From assembly GCA_963596435.1 (NCBI GenBank), contig CAVBMG010000052.1, forward strand, positions 1 to 22,733: 22,733 nucleotides of DNA, in the 5' to 3' direction. The notes under the pieces were generated by a model. The model saw only the letters and a program-made list of their open reading frames with translations, searched no databases and was not told where the DNA came from. Both the position numbers and the translations under genes were made by a program. The DNA comes from COE1 sp963596435 (lineage in GTDB: Bacteria; Bacillota; Clostridia; Lachnospirales; Lachnospiraceae). Each line of letters opens with the position of its first letter. The stretch's first letter is position 1. Positions 7,094-13,772 of the stretch are shown one piece after another.

Positions 7094-8122
7094 ATGAATA
7101 GGAAACACAAATGGTTCGTAAAAGTACAGGCATTGTGCATGGCTGCAATGATTACACTGGCAGCATTGTGTCAGCCGGTTAAGGTACAGGCAGCAGAGGT
7201 CGTTCAGCCAAGTCTTGGTATTGATGTATCACGTTATCAGGGACAGATTGACTGGGCACAGGTAGCAGCTTCTGGTGTACAGTTTGCCATGATACGTGTG
7301 GGATATCGTACACAGAATACCGGCGTATTAAATGAAGATCCATATGCGAGATACAACTTACAGGAAGCGACTAAGGCAGGAATCAAGGTAGGTGCTTATT
7401 TCTTCTCTTCCGCTGTGAATGCACAGGAAGCAGTAGAAGAAGCAGAATTCACAGCCAATATTCTGGATAAATATCAGATCACTTATCCGGTAGCTTATGA
7501 TTGTGAAGGTTTCCGCAACAGCACCAGCAGACAGTATGCATTGGGTAAGGATGTCAGAACTGCACTGGCTGTAGGATTTCTGGATGTAATCGCACAGAGA
7601 GGTTATACACCTATGTTCTATGCTTCCAAGAATGAGATGGAAGGAAGCAGGGACTGGAACATGGATGTGCTGGCAAGCAAGTATAAGGTATGGGTATCCT
7701 GGTATCCGGAACTGCCTTTCCCACAGACTCCGGCATGTACTTATACAGGAATCCATTCCATGTGGCAGTACACAGCCAAGGCTGCGATTGCAGGCGTGAG
7801 CGGTTCTGTAGATATGAATATTGCATATTTTGCCTATACAGAAGTGGCAGCTGCCAAGGATGCCTCCGGTGCAGTCCAGGTGGATGCCAGTGCAGCAGCA
7901 AATGTGCAGTATACAGAAGTATATGAGGTAGTTACACCAAGCAGCGAGAATCTGAATCTGAGAACTGTACCAAGTACAGCAAGCAATGATACAATTGTTG
8001 TAACGATTCACAGTGGAGACATGATCTTTAGAACCGGTGTTGGAAATAATGGCTGGTCTAAGGTATTGCTCAACGGTGTAGAGCTGTATGCATCCTCTTC
8101 TTATCTGAAAAAAGTAATGTAA
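7094..8122 (+). CDS. Secreted GH25 lysozyme with C-terminal SH3 domain
   Basis: This protein of 342 residues is a glycoside hydrolase family 25 muramidase that cleaves the glycan strands of peptidoglycan. Residues 1-33 form a signal peptide with a basic start, a hydrophobic core and an A-x-A-like end (VKVQA), so it is exported. The GH25 domain runs from about residue 41, with LGIDVSRYQG (D44) and the catalytic pair D136 and E138 in YDCEG. A bacterial SH3-like segment (NLNLRTVPS ... GDMI ... NNGWSKV) fills the last 65 residues or so and probably binds cell wall. The frame opens at 7079, but the ATG at 7094 has an AGAGG site and starts the signal peptide properly. It is a single gene with its own promoter and a strong terminator. 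Cell-wall turnover or competition is likely; there are no phage genes around it. Confidence 0.95.
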   Translation: MNRKHKWFVKVQALCMAAMITLAALCQPVKVQAAEVVQPSLGIDVSRYQGQIDWAQVAASGVQFAMIRVGYRTQNTGVLNEDPYARYNLQEATKAGIKVGAYFFSSAVNAQEAVEEAEFTANILDKYQITYPVAYDCEGFRNSTSRQYALGKDVRTALAVGFLDVIAQRGYTPMFYASKNEMEGSRDWNMDVLASKYKVWVSWYPELPFPQTPACTYTGIHSMWQYTAKAAIAGVSGSVDMNIAYFAYTEVAAAKDASGAVQVDASAAANVQYTEVYEVVTPSSENLNLRTVPSTASNDTIVVTIHSGDMIFRTGVGNNGWSKVLLNGVELYASSSYLKKVM

Positions 8123-8134
8123 ATATGAGAATTG

Positions 8135-8168
8135 TCCAGAGTCAGTTGATTGACTCTGGATTTTTTAT
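8135..8168 (+). terminator. Intrinsic terminator after the lysozyme
   Basis: TCCAGAGTCA (8135-8144) and TGACTCTGGA (8151-8160) form a perfect 10-bp stem with a six-base loop, followed at once by TTTTTTAT. It is a textbook rho-independent terminator 12 bases after the lysozyme stop, and it separates that gene from pncB. Confidence 0.93.
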
Positions 8169-8178
8169 ACAAAAGCAC

Positions 8179-8207
8179 TTGACAACAATGGTCAGAAAGA
8201 CTATTAT
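8179..8207 (+). promoter_or_regulatory. pncB operon promoter
   Basis: A perfect TTGACA (8179-8184), a 17-base spacer and TATTAT (8202-8207) form one of the best sigma-A promoters in the window. It would serve pncB and probably the genes after it. Confidence 0.75.
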
Positions 8208-8231
8208 ACAGAAAAGCAACCAATGCAGAGC

Positions 8232-8249
8232 ATGTGATATATGTGATAT
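8232..8249 (+). promoter_or_regulatory. Tandem 9-bp repeat, candidate NrtR operator
   Basis: ATGTGATAT occurs twice head to tail (8232-8240 and 8241-8249), just downstream of the expected transcription start and before the pncB ribosome binding site. Given the NrtR-like regulator encoded right after pncB, this is a reasonable place for an autoregulatory operator. The assignment rests on position and repetition only. Confidence 0.35.
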
Positions 8250-8271
8250 AAATGAGAAAAGAGGACAAGTT

Positions 8272-9741
8272 ATGAAGCAGTCAAGTAAACGAAATCTGAC
8301 AATGGTAATGGATCTGTATGAGCTTACCATGGCAAACGGATATTTCAACGACGGAGATAAGACAGCCAGAGTGGCATTTGATGTCTTTTACAGAAAGAAC
8401 CCGGACAGAGGCGGCTTTGCTATTTTTGCCGGTCTGGAACAGATTGTAGAATATATTGAAGACCTGCATTTTTCAGATGAGGACGTAGAGTATCTTCGTT
8501 CTTTAAATACATTTACAGAGGATTTCTTACAATATTTGAGAGATTTTAAGTTTACCGGTGATGTATATGCTTTTCCAGAGGGAACGATTATGTATCCCAA
8601 TGAGCCTATTCTGACCGTGGTAGCGCCATTGATTGATGCGCAGATCGTAGAGACTGCCATTCTTGCAGAAGTAAATCATCAGTCATTAGTAGCAACCAAG
8701 ACAGCCAGAATTGTAAAAGCGGCAGAGGGTAAAGCAGTATCAGACTTCGGTGCAAGACGCGCTCATAACATGGACGCAGCAGTATATGGCGCAAGAGCAT
8801 CCTATATCGGAGGAGCAGCAGGCACAGCTACTGTTCTTGCAGGTCAGATGTTTGGTATTCCTGTCAGCGGAACCATGGCTCACAGCTGGGTTATGTATTA
8901 CAAAGATGAATACGAAGCATTCAAACATTATGCTGAGAATTACCCGGATAATACCGTATTACTGGTAGATACCTATGATACGATACAGTCAGGTATTCCA
9001 AATGCGATCCGTGTAGCAAGGGAAGTTCTGGAACCAATGGGCAAGCGCCTGAAAGGCATCCGTATCGACAGTGGTGACTTGGCATATCAGTCTATCAAGG
9101 TCAGAAAGATGCTGGATGATGCAGGGCTGACAGATTGTAAGATCATTGTATCCAACAGTCTGGATGAGCATACGATCTCTTCTTTAAATATGCAAAAGGC
9201 AAGAATTGATGGATATGGTGTAGGCGAGCGTCTGATCACAGGTGCTTCCAGTGACTATTCTGAGGACAGTATTTCTCTGCTTGGTGCTGTATATAAGATT
9301 GCAGCTGTAGAGGAAAATGGTGAGTTTGCTCCCAGAATCAAGGTATCCGGTTCTGTAGAAAAGATTACAAATCCTGGCTTGAAGAAAGTATATCGTGTGT
9401 ACGATCAGAATGGTAAAGCAAAAGCAGATCTGATTGCCAAGGCTGATGAAACCATAGATATGTCACAGGAATTTCGTTTCGTAGATCCGGATATGCCATG
9501 GAGAAATCTGAAATTTACACATTGTACAGTGAAACCTTTGCAGGAGAAGATATTTGAAAATGGCAAATTAGTATATAAACTCCCCACACTGGAAGAAATC
9601 CGTGCTTATGTGAAGAAGCAGCTGGATGAGGAAATATGGGAAGAAGAGCAGCGTTTTGTCAATCCGCATAAACATTATATGGATATGACACCTGATTACT
9701 ATGATATGAAGATGAGCCTGCTCAACGACTCAAGAGTCTAA
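8272..9741 (+). CDS. pncB: Nicotinate phosphoribosyltransferase
   Basis: This protein of 489 residues converts nicotinate and PRPP to nicotinate mononucleotide, the first step of NAD salvage, with ATP hydrolysis. Recognisable family segments are DLYELTMANGYF near the N-terminus, SDFGARRAHNMDAA and GTMAHSW with H204 as the candidate phospho-acceptor His. IRIDSGDLAYQS and IVSNSLDE, where the phosphoribosyl group binds, follow. The open frame extends upstream to 8125, but that stretch covers the previous gene's terminator and this gene's promoter. The ATG at 8272 follows GAGG and aligns with the family start. It leads a run of closely spaced plus-strand genes and is followed after 35 bases by a NrtR-like regulator, so NAD-responsive control is expected. 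Confidence 0.95.
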   Translation: MKQSSKRNLTMVMDLYELTMANGYFNDGDKTARVAFDVFYRKNPDRGGFAIFAGLEQIVEYIEDLHFSDEDVEYLRSLNTFTEDFLQYLRDFKFTGDVYAFPEGTIMYPNEPILTVVAPLIDAQIVETAILAEVNHQSLVATKTARIVKAAEGKAVSDFGARRAHNMDAAVYGARASYIGGAAGTATVLAGQMFGIPVSGTMAHSWVMYYKDEYEAFKHYAENYPDNTVLLVDTYDTIQSGIPNAIRVAREVLEPMGKRLKGIRIDSGDLAYQSIKVRKMLDDAGLTDCKIIVSNSLDEHTISSLNMQKARIDGYGVGERLITGASSDYSEDSISLLGAVYKIAAVEENGEFAPRIKVSGSVEKITNPGLKKVYRVYDQNGKAKADLIAKADETIDMSQEFRFVDPDMPWRNLKFTHCTVKPLQEKIFENGKLVYKLPTLEEIRAYVKKQLDEEIWEEEQRFVNPHKHYMDMTPDYYDMKMSLLNDSRV

Positions 9742-9776
9742 GTAGTCATGTAATGAAACAGAAAGGCAGAAAGAGA

Positions 9777-10550
9777 ATGACACAGTGTAATCTGAAAGAT
9801 ATGGCATCCATGACGGAAGAAGAATATCTGGCGCAGTATAAGCCATCTGATTATGAGCGCCCTTCTGTTACTGTGGATATGCTGATTTTTACGATAACCC
9901 GCAATCAGCGTCTTGCTATGATTCTGATTAAGAGAGGTGGGCATCCAGAGCGGGGCAAATGGGCAATACCAGGTGGATTCGTGGAGATGGATGAGTCACT
10001 GGAGGATGCTGCAGCCAGAGAATTGAAAGAAGAAACTGACCTGGATCATATATATCTGGAGCAATTGTATACATTTGGCGATGTACATCGTGATAAAAGG
10101 ACCAGAGTCATTTCTGTGGCATATATGGCACTGGTTCCAGCTGATACATTGCAATACACACCAGGGGATGATGCCCAGGATGCCTGTATGTTTGAGATAG
10201 AGAGGACTGCCCAGGGAGTGATTCTGCATGCGATAGGCAGAGATTTGACGCTGACGGAGGCTGACCTTGCTTTTGACCACAAAGATATCATAGCGAAAGG
10301 ACTGGAACGCTTACAGAGTAAGGTGACTTATACGGATCTTGCCTTGGAATTACTGCAAAATAAGGAGAAATTCTCCATTTATGAGCTACAGATCATTCAT
10401 GAGGTGGTAACAGGGACAGAGCTTGACGTGGCGAATTTCAGACGGTCTTTTAAAAAGAAATTCATTGATACAGGGCGTGTGGAGAAGTTGGATGAGAAGT
10501 GCTACGATTATTCCAGAAAACCAAGCAGTTACTATAGATTAATCGGATAA
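9777..10550 (+). CDS. nrtR: NrtR-like Nudix transcriptional regulator of NAD metabolism
   Basis: This protein of 257 residues has an N-terminal Nudix domain and a C-terminal winged-helix domain, the architecture of NrtR, a repressor of NAD synthesis and salvage genes that is released by ADP-ribose-type effectors. The Nudix box is G67-x5-E73-x7-R81-E82-L83-x-E85-E86, with the catalytic glutamates intact, unlike some NrtR proteins that have lost hydrolysis. The winged helix lies around residues 170-257 (FSIYELQIIHEVVTG ... FRRSFKKKFIDTGRV). The ATG at 9777 is chosen over one at 9753 because an AAAGG lies upstream and the shorter product starts like the family. Its position directly after pncB supports the regulator role. 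An active ADP-ribose pyrophosphatase doubling as regulator cannot be excluded. Confidence 0.85.
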   Translation: MTQCNLKDMASMTEEEYLAQYKPSDYERPSVTVDMLIFTITRNQRLAMILIKRGGHPERGKWAIPGGFVEMDESLEDAAARELKEETDLDHIYLEQLYTFGDVHRDKRTRVISVAYMALVPADTLQYTPGDDAQDACMFEIERTAQGVILHAIGRDLTLTEADLAFDHKDIIAKGLERLQSKVTYTDLALELLQNKEKFSIYELQIIHEVVTGTELDVANFRRSFKKKFIDTGRVEKLDEKCYDYSRKPSSYYRLIG

Positions 10551-10572
10551 AAGAGAAAGGTACGGTAGAGCT

Positions 10573-11601
10573 ATGGAGACAGTTACATTAGGAAGCACAG
10601 GAATTACAGTGAACAAGAATGGATTCGGCGCATTGCCAATCCAGAGAATCAGCACAGAGGATGCGGCAGCACTGGCAAGAAAGGCATATGATGCAGGTAT
10701 CACTTTCTTTGATACGGCGAGATTCTATACAGACAGTGAGGAGAAGCTTGGCGTTGCCTTTGAAGGTATGAGGGAGAAGGTGTATATTGCGACCAAGACA
10801 GCAGCATCTACACCCGAAGAATTCTGGAGTCAGTTACAGACTTCCCTGACCAATCTCAAGACAGATTATATTGATCTGTATCAGTTCCATAATCCTGCGG
10901 TCTGTCCAAAGCCAGGCGATGGTTCTGGGCTGTATGAGGCAATGCTGGAAGCGAAAGCACAGGGCAAGATTCGTCATATCGGCATTACGAATCATCGTCT
11001 CGCGGTAGCCAGAGAAGCAATAGAATCAGGACTTTATGAGACTTTACAGTTTCCATTCTGCTATCTGGCAACGGAAAAGGACATAGAACTGGTCGAGGCA
11101 TGTAAGAAAGCAAATATGGGCTTTATTGCAATGAAAGCTTTGTCTGGTGGACTGATTACCAATTCTGCAGCTGCGTATGCCTTTGAAGCGCAGTATGATA
11201 ACGTACTTCCTATCTGGGGCGTACAGAAAGAATCAGAACTGGATGAGTTTATCTCCTATATTGACAATCCACCTGTTATGAATGAAGAGTTACAGGCAGT
11301 CATTGACCATGACAGAGAGCAGCTAAGTGGTGACTTCTGCCGTGGCTGCGGTTACTGTATGCCATGTCCTGTAGGAATCGAGATCAATAACTGTGCCCGC
11401 ATGTCACTGCTGCTTCGCCGTTCTCCATCAGAGCGGCAGCTTACGCAGGCAGTACAGGAGAAGATGAAGAAGATCGAGAATTGCCTGCATTGCAACAAGT
11501 GCAAGAGCAAATGTCCTTATGGACTGGATACACCGACATTACTTGCCAAGAACTATGAAGATTATAAGAAGGTATTGGCAGGCGAGGTTAAAGTAAACTA
11601 A
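10573..11601 (+). CDS. Aldo/keto reductase with C-terminal 4Fe-4S domain
   Basis: This cytosolic oxidoreductase of 342 residues has an N-terminal NAD(P)H-dependent aldo/keto reductase barrel with the full catalytic tetrad D47, Y52, K75 and H106. A C-terminal ferredoxin-like domain carries two cysteine motifs: C256-x2-C259-x2-C262-x2-C265-P and C304-x2-C307-x2-C310-x3-C314-P, expected to bind two 4Fe-4S clusters. This fused arrangement is well known in anaerobes (COG1453-type predicted oxidoreductases), with no agreed substrate. The gene starts 22 bases after the NrtR-like gene and ends 16 bases before the next, with no terminator between, so it probably shares their transcript. Being next to NAD genes and sugar genes, it could reduce a sugar-derived aldehyde, but that is a guess. 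Confidence 0.92.
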   Translation: METVTLGSTGITVNKNGFGALPIQRISTEDAAALARKAYDAGITFFDTARFYTDSEEKLGVAFEGMREKVYIATKTAASTPEEFWSQLQTSLTNLKTDYIDLYQFHNPAVCPKPGDGSGLYEAMLEAKAQGKIRHIGITNHRLAVAREAIESGLYETLQFPFCYLATEKDIELVEACKKANMGFIAMKALSGGLITNSAAAYAFEAQYDNVLPIWGVQKESELDEFISYIDNPPVMNEELQAVIDHDREQLSGDFCRGCGYCMPCPVGIEINNCARMSLLLRRSPSERQLTQAVQEKMKKIENCLHCNKCKSKCPYGLDTPTLLAKNYEDYKKVLAGEVKVN

Positions 11602-11617
11602 CAGAGGGTCAGTAAAA

Positions 11618-12283
11618 ATGATTACAAGAAGAAATTACAGAGCCTGTCTGTCCAAAGCAGGCTTGAAAGATGCTATAAAGCAGGCATTTGTGCAGGACAA
11701 AGAGACAGTACGCAAGGCAATAGCAGACCATCGCTGCCTGACTGTAGCCATGTATCAGCATGAAAATATGCTCTTTTTGTACATGGAGACATTGGAGAAG
11801 GATTTGGAACCGGCTGCGCTTTTTCCAGAGTTATCAAAGCTGCTTTTGCCATGGCCTCAGAAGGATGGATTGACCTCCTGGGCTAAGATGTATGAGATTT
11901 TTTATCATGATATTCCTACAGATGAGGAATATTGGGCAAGGAAAGGGCATAAGACGAGAAGAGGCAGAATTGCTTATTTATTAGAAGATAAGCTTTTCTC
12001 CTATACCTATTATCATAAGGCACTGGTGGACGAGGGACTGTTGGAAGGTGACAGATATCAGTTCATTGCGCTTCATGAGAATATTTTATTTTCCTATTTT
12101 GAGGAACCAAAGGAATTTACACATATTAAGAAAGAATCCACAGAAGAGTCTAAAGTGATCAAGGATTGGCTGGCTGTAGATCCAGAGAGCCATTTCGACC
12201 ATACTTTATCAGGAAAAGACAATTTCCTGCTTCTGCCGGAGGTATTTTCTATGGGAGTGGAGGATAGTGATGAAACAGTATAA
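11618..12283 (+). CDS. Duplicated L-rhamnose-mutarotase-like (DUF718-type) protein
   Basis: This protein of 221 residues appears to be an internal duplication of a small alpha/beta-barrel domain like RhaM. Each half contains a HEN-[MI]-LF-x-Y-x-E strand (residues 48-57 and 153-162) followed 45-55 residues later by an E-[IV]-F segment (EIF 93-95, EVF 208-210). Both features resemble the central strand and the EVF end of rhamnose mutarotase, which is about 104 residues. A His in the segment YTYYHKAL recalls the RhaM active-site region. RhaM interconverts the anomers of L-rhamnose. The gene overlaps the next one (GH28) by 14 bases, pointing to translational coupling and a shared job in using pectin or rhamnogalacturonan fragments. 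The assignment comes from pattern matching by eye; the activity and substrate are not established. Confidence 0.55.
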   Translation: MITRRNYRACLSKAGLKDAIKQAFVQDKETVRKAIADHRCLTVAMYQHENMLFLYMETLEKDLEPAALFPELSKLLLPWPQKDGLTSWAKMYEIFYHDIPTDEEYWARKGHKTRRGRIAYLLEDKLFSYTYYHKALVDEGLLEGDRYQFIALHENILFSYFEEPKEFTHIKKESTEESKVIKDWLAVDPESHFDHTLSGKDNFLLLPEVFSMGVEDSDETV

Positions 12284-13607
12284 TATATTGGATTACGGCG
12301 CAATAGCCGATGGGGTAACAAATAATGCTGCTGCGATTCAGCAGGCAATAGATGAGGCATCTGTAGAGGGCGGACGCGTAGTGATTCCACAGGGTAAATA
12401 TCTGAGTGGAACCCTTGTTTTAAAGAGTAACATAGACTTCCATCTGGAGAAGGGGGCAGTCCTGATCAGCAGTTTGAATCAGGAGGATATTCTGGATTTT
12501 GCCAGGCTCTTTGATGATGACAATGCATGTACCGGCTGGGATGGCGGCTGTTTTCTTTTTGCATGTCATGAGGAAAATATCACCATATCCGGTGAGGGCG
12601 TTATCTACGGACAGGGTGATAAGGTATTCATAGATGATGATGTGGATGGAGGTGCACATGAGTGTCCTCTTAGTGTGACAGCATTCAGACCAAGAACCAC
12701 ATTTCTGGAGGATGTCACCAATCTGACAGTCCGGGATATTACAATTCAGGATGCTGCATTCTGGACGCTGCATATGGCTGGCTGTCATCATGTGAGAGTG
12801 CAGGATATTAAGATACTCAATGATGTCAGAGGTGCAAACAATGACGGTATTGATCCTGACTGCTGTAAGGATGTGCTGATTACAGGATGTCTGGTAAAGA
12901 CAGGGGATGATGCTATTGTAATCAAAACAACGAAGCCTATGACACAGCGGTATGGAGCAAGTGAAAACATTGTTATCAGTAACTGCATTCTGTATTCCCA
13001 TGACTCTGCCCTCAAGATCGGAACAGAGACACATGGAGATATCAGAAATGTAATCCTGAGTGATTGTGTGATAAAGGACTGCTCCAGAGGTGTAGGCATC
13101 TGGGTGAGAGATGGTGCGACCATAGAGGACGTTCACATTCATCATGTAACAGGAAATGTCCTGAAATATGCAGATGGTATCGGAGAACATAGAACCAGAA
13201 TGTGGTGGGGCAATGGAGAGCCTATTTTCCTCAATGCCACCTATCGTAATGGAGAACATCATAATCCGGGTAAAATCCGTAATATTACATTCGACCATAT
13301 TTACATGAAAGCCGAATCCAGTATCTTCGTCGCAGGAGAAAAAGACGCAGTAATAGAGCATGTGCAGCTGACAGATCTTAACATTACCATGTGCCATCAG
13401 GGCACACAGCCAAGTGGATATTTTGATGAGCAGCCTTCTGAAAAAAATGTGTATGAGCATACGATACCGGTTGTGTATGGCAGATATGCAGAGGATCTTG
13501 CCGTGACCGGGCGTGTACACTATGAAGAGCCATACAATGTAGAGAGCAATCCGATACAACAGTTGGAAAATTGTAAAAATACTCAAATTTCCATGCAGGA
13601 AGTATAG
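12270..13607 (+). CDS. GH28 polygalacturonase-family hydrolase
   Basis: This protein of 445 residues folds as a right-handed beta-helix of glycoside hydrolase family 28, which hydrolyses galacturonic-acid linkages in pectin. The N-terminus (NILDYGAIADGVTNNAAAIQQ) is the typical pectate-lyase-like start. Catalytic residues are visible: NND (190-192) with D192, the pair D213-D214 in GDDAI, and H255 in ETHG, followed by the conserved RGVGIWVRDG strand. There is no signal peptide, so it acts inside the cell on imported oligosaccharides, perhaps as an exo-enzyme or on rhamnogalacturonan pieces. ATG 12270 is preferred to GTG 12267 because GGAGG (12259-12263) is then six bases away. It overlaps the mutarotase-like gene and ends the pncB-led gene run; a weak AT-rich hairpin follows. 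Confidence 0.92.
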   Translation: MKQYNILDYGAIADGVTNNAAAIQQAIDEASVEGGRVVIPQGKYLSGTLVLKSNIDFHLEKGAVLISSLNQEDILDFARLFDDDNACTGWDGGCFLFACHEENITISGEGVIYGQGDKVFIDDDVDGGAHECPLSVTAFRPRTTFLEDVTNLTVRDITIQDAAFWTLHMAGCHHVRVQDIKILNDVRGANNDGIDPDCCKDVLITGCLVKTGDDAIVIKTTKPMTQRYGASENIVISNCILYSHDSALKIGTETHGDIRNVILSDCVIKDCSRGVGIWVRDGATIEDVHIHHVTGNVLKYADGIGEHRTRMWWGNGEPIFLNATYRNGEHHNPGKIRNITFDHIYMKAESSIFVAGEKDAVIEHVQLTDLNITMCHQGTQPSGYFDEQPSEKNVYEHTIPVVYGRYAEDLAVTGRVHYEEPYNVESNPIQQLENCKNTQISMQEV

Positions 13608-13624
13608 ATTCGAAACATTTTAGG

Positions 13625-13664
13625 GAATTTATATGATAAAATAGTGAATAAAAATTCTTTTTTG
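13625..13664 (+). terminator. Weak AT-rich hairpin after GH28
   Basis: GAATTT (13625-13630) can pair with AAATTC (13652-13657), which is followed by TTTTTT. The stem is short and has a long loop, so it is at best a weak terminator at the end of the pncB-to-GH28 run. Confidence 0.25.
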
Positions 13665-13685
13665 TAGCAAATAATTATTTAAAAA

Positions 13686-13714
13686 TTGCAGACAAAAGTG
13701 TATAATAGTAGAAT
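13686..13714 (+). promoter_or_regulatory. Putative glycogen phosphorylase promoter
   Basis: TTGCAG (13686-13691), 17 bases and TAGAAT (13709-13714) form one candidate, identical in hexamers and spacing to the one before the OLD-family gene. An overlapping consensus TATAAT (13701-13706) with TTTAAA (13678-13683) 17 bases before it is a second. Either would give a leader of about 50 bases before the glgP start. Confidence 0.55.
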
Positions 13715-13772
13715 AATATGTAGATTTTACAGACAATACAAACTGGCAGTGTATCGAACAGGAGGTAATATC

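Noticed and set aside
7358..8011. Minus-strand open frame opposite the lysozyme (217 codons)
   Set aside because: It lies entirely within the GH25 gene and shows a Cys-rich random composition.
7094..8122. Lysozyme as evidence of a prophage
   Set aside because: It has its own export signal, and there is no holin, tail, portal or integrase gene in the window; GH25-SH3 proteins are common in Lachnospiraceae chromosomes.
8125..8271. Longer pncB start
   Set aside because: The extension would be encoded by the lysozyme terminator and the pncB promoter; the ATG at 8272 has a good ribosome site and the family start.
12420..13586. Long minus-strand open frame opposite GH28 (388 codons)
   Set aside because: It is a shadow of the clearly recognisable GH28 gene. 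Its product is rich in Cys, His and Ile with no motif, and no ribosome site was seen.
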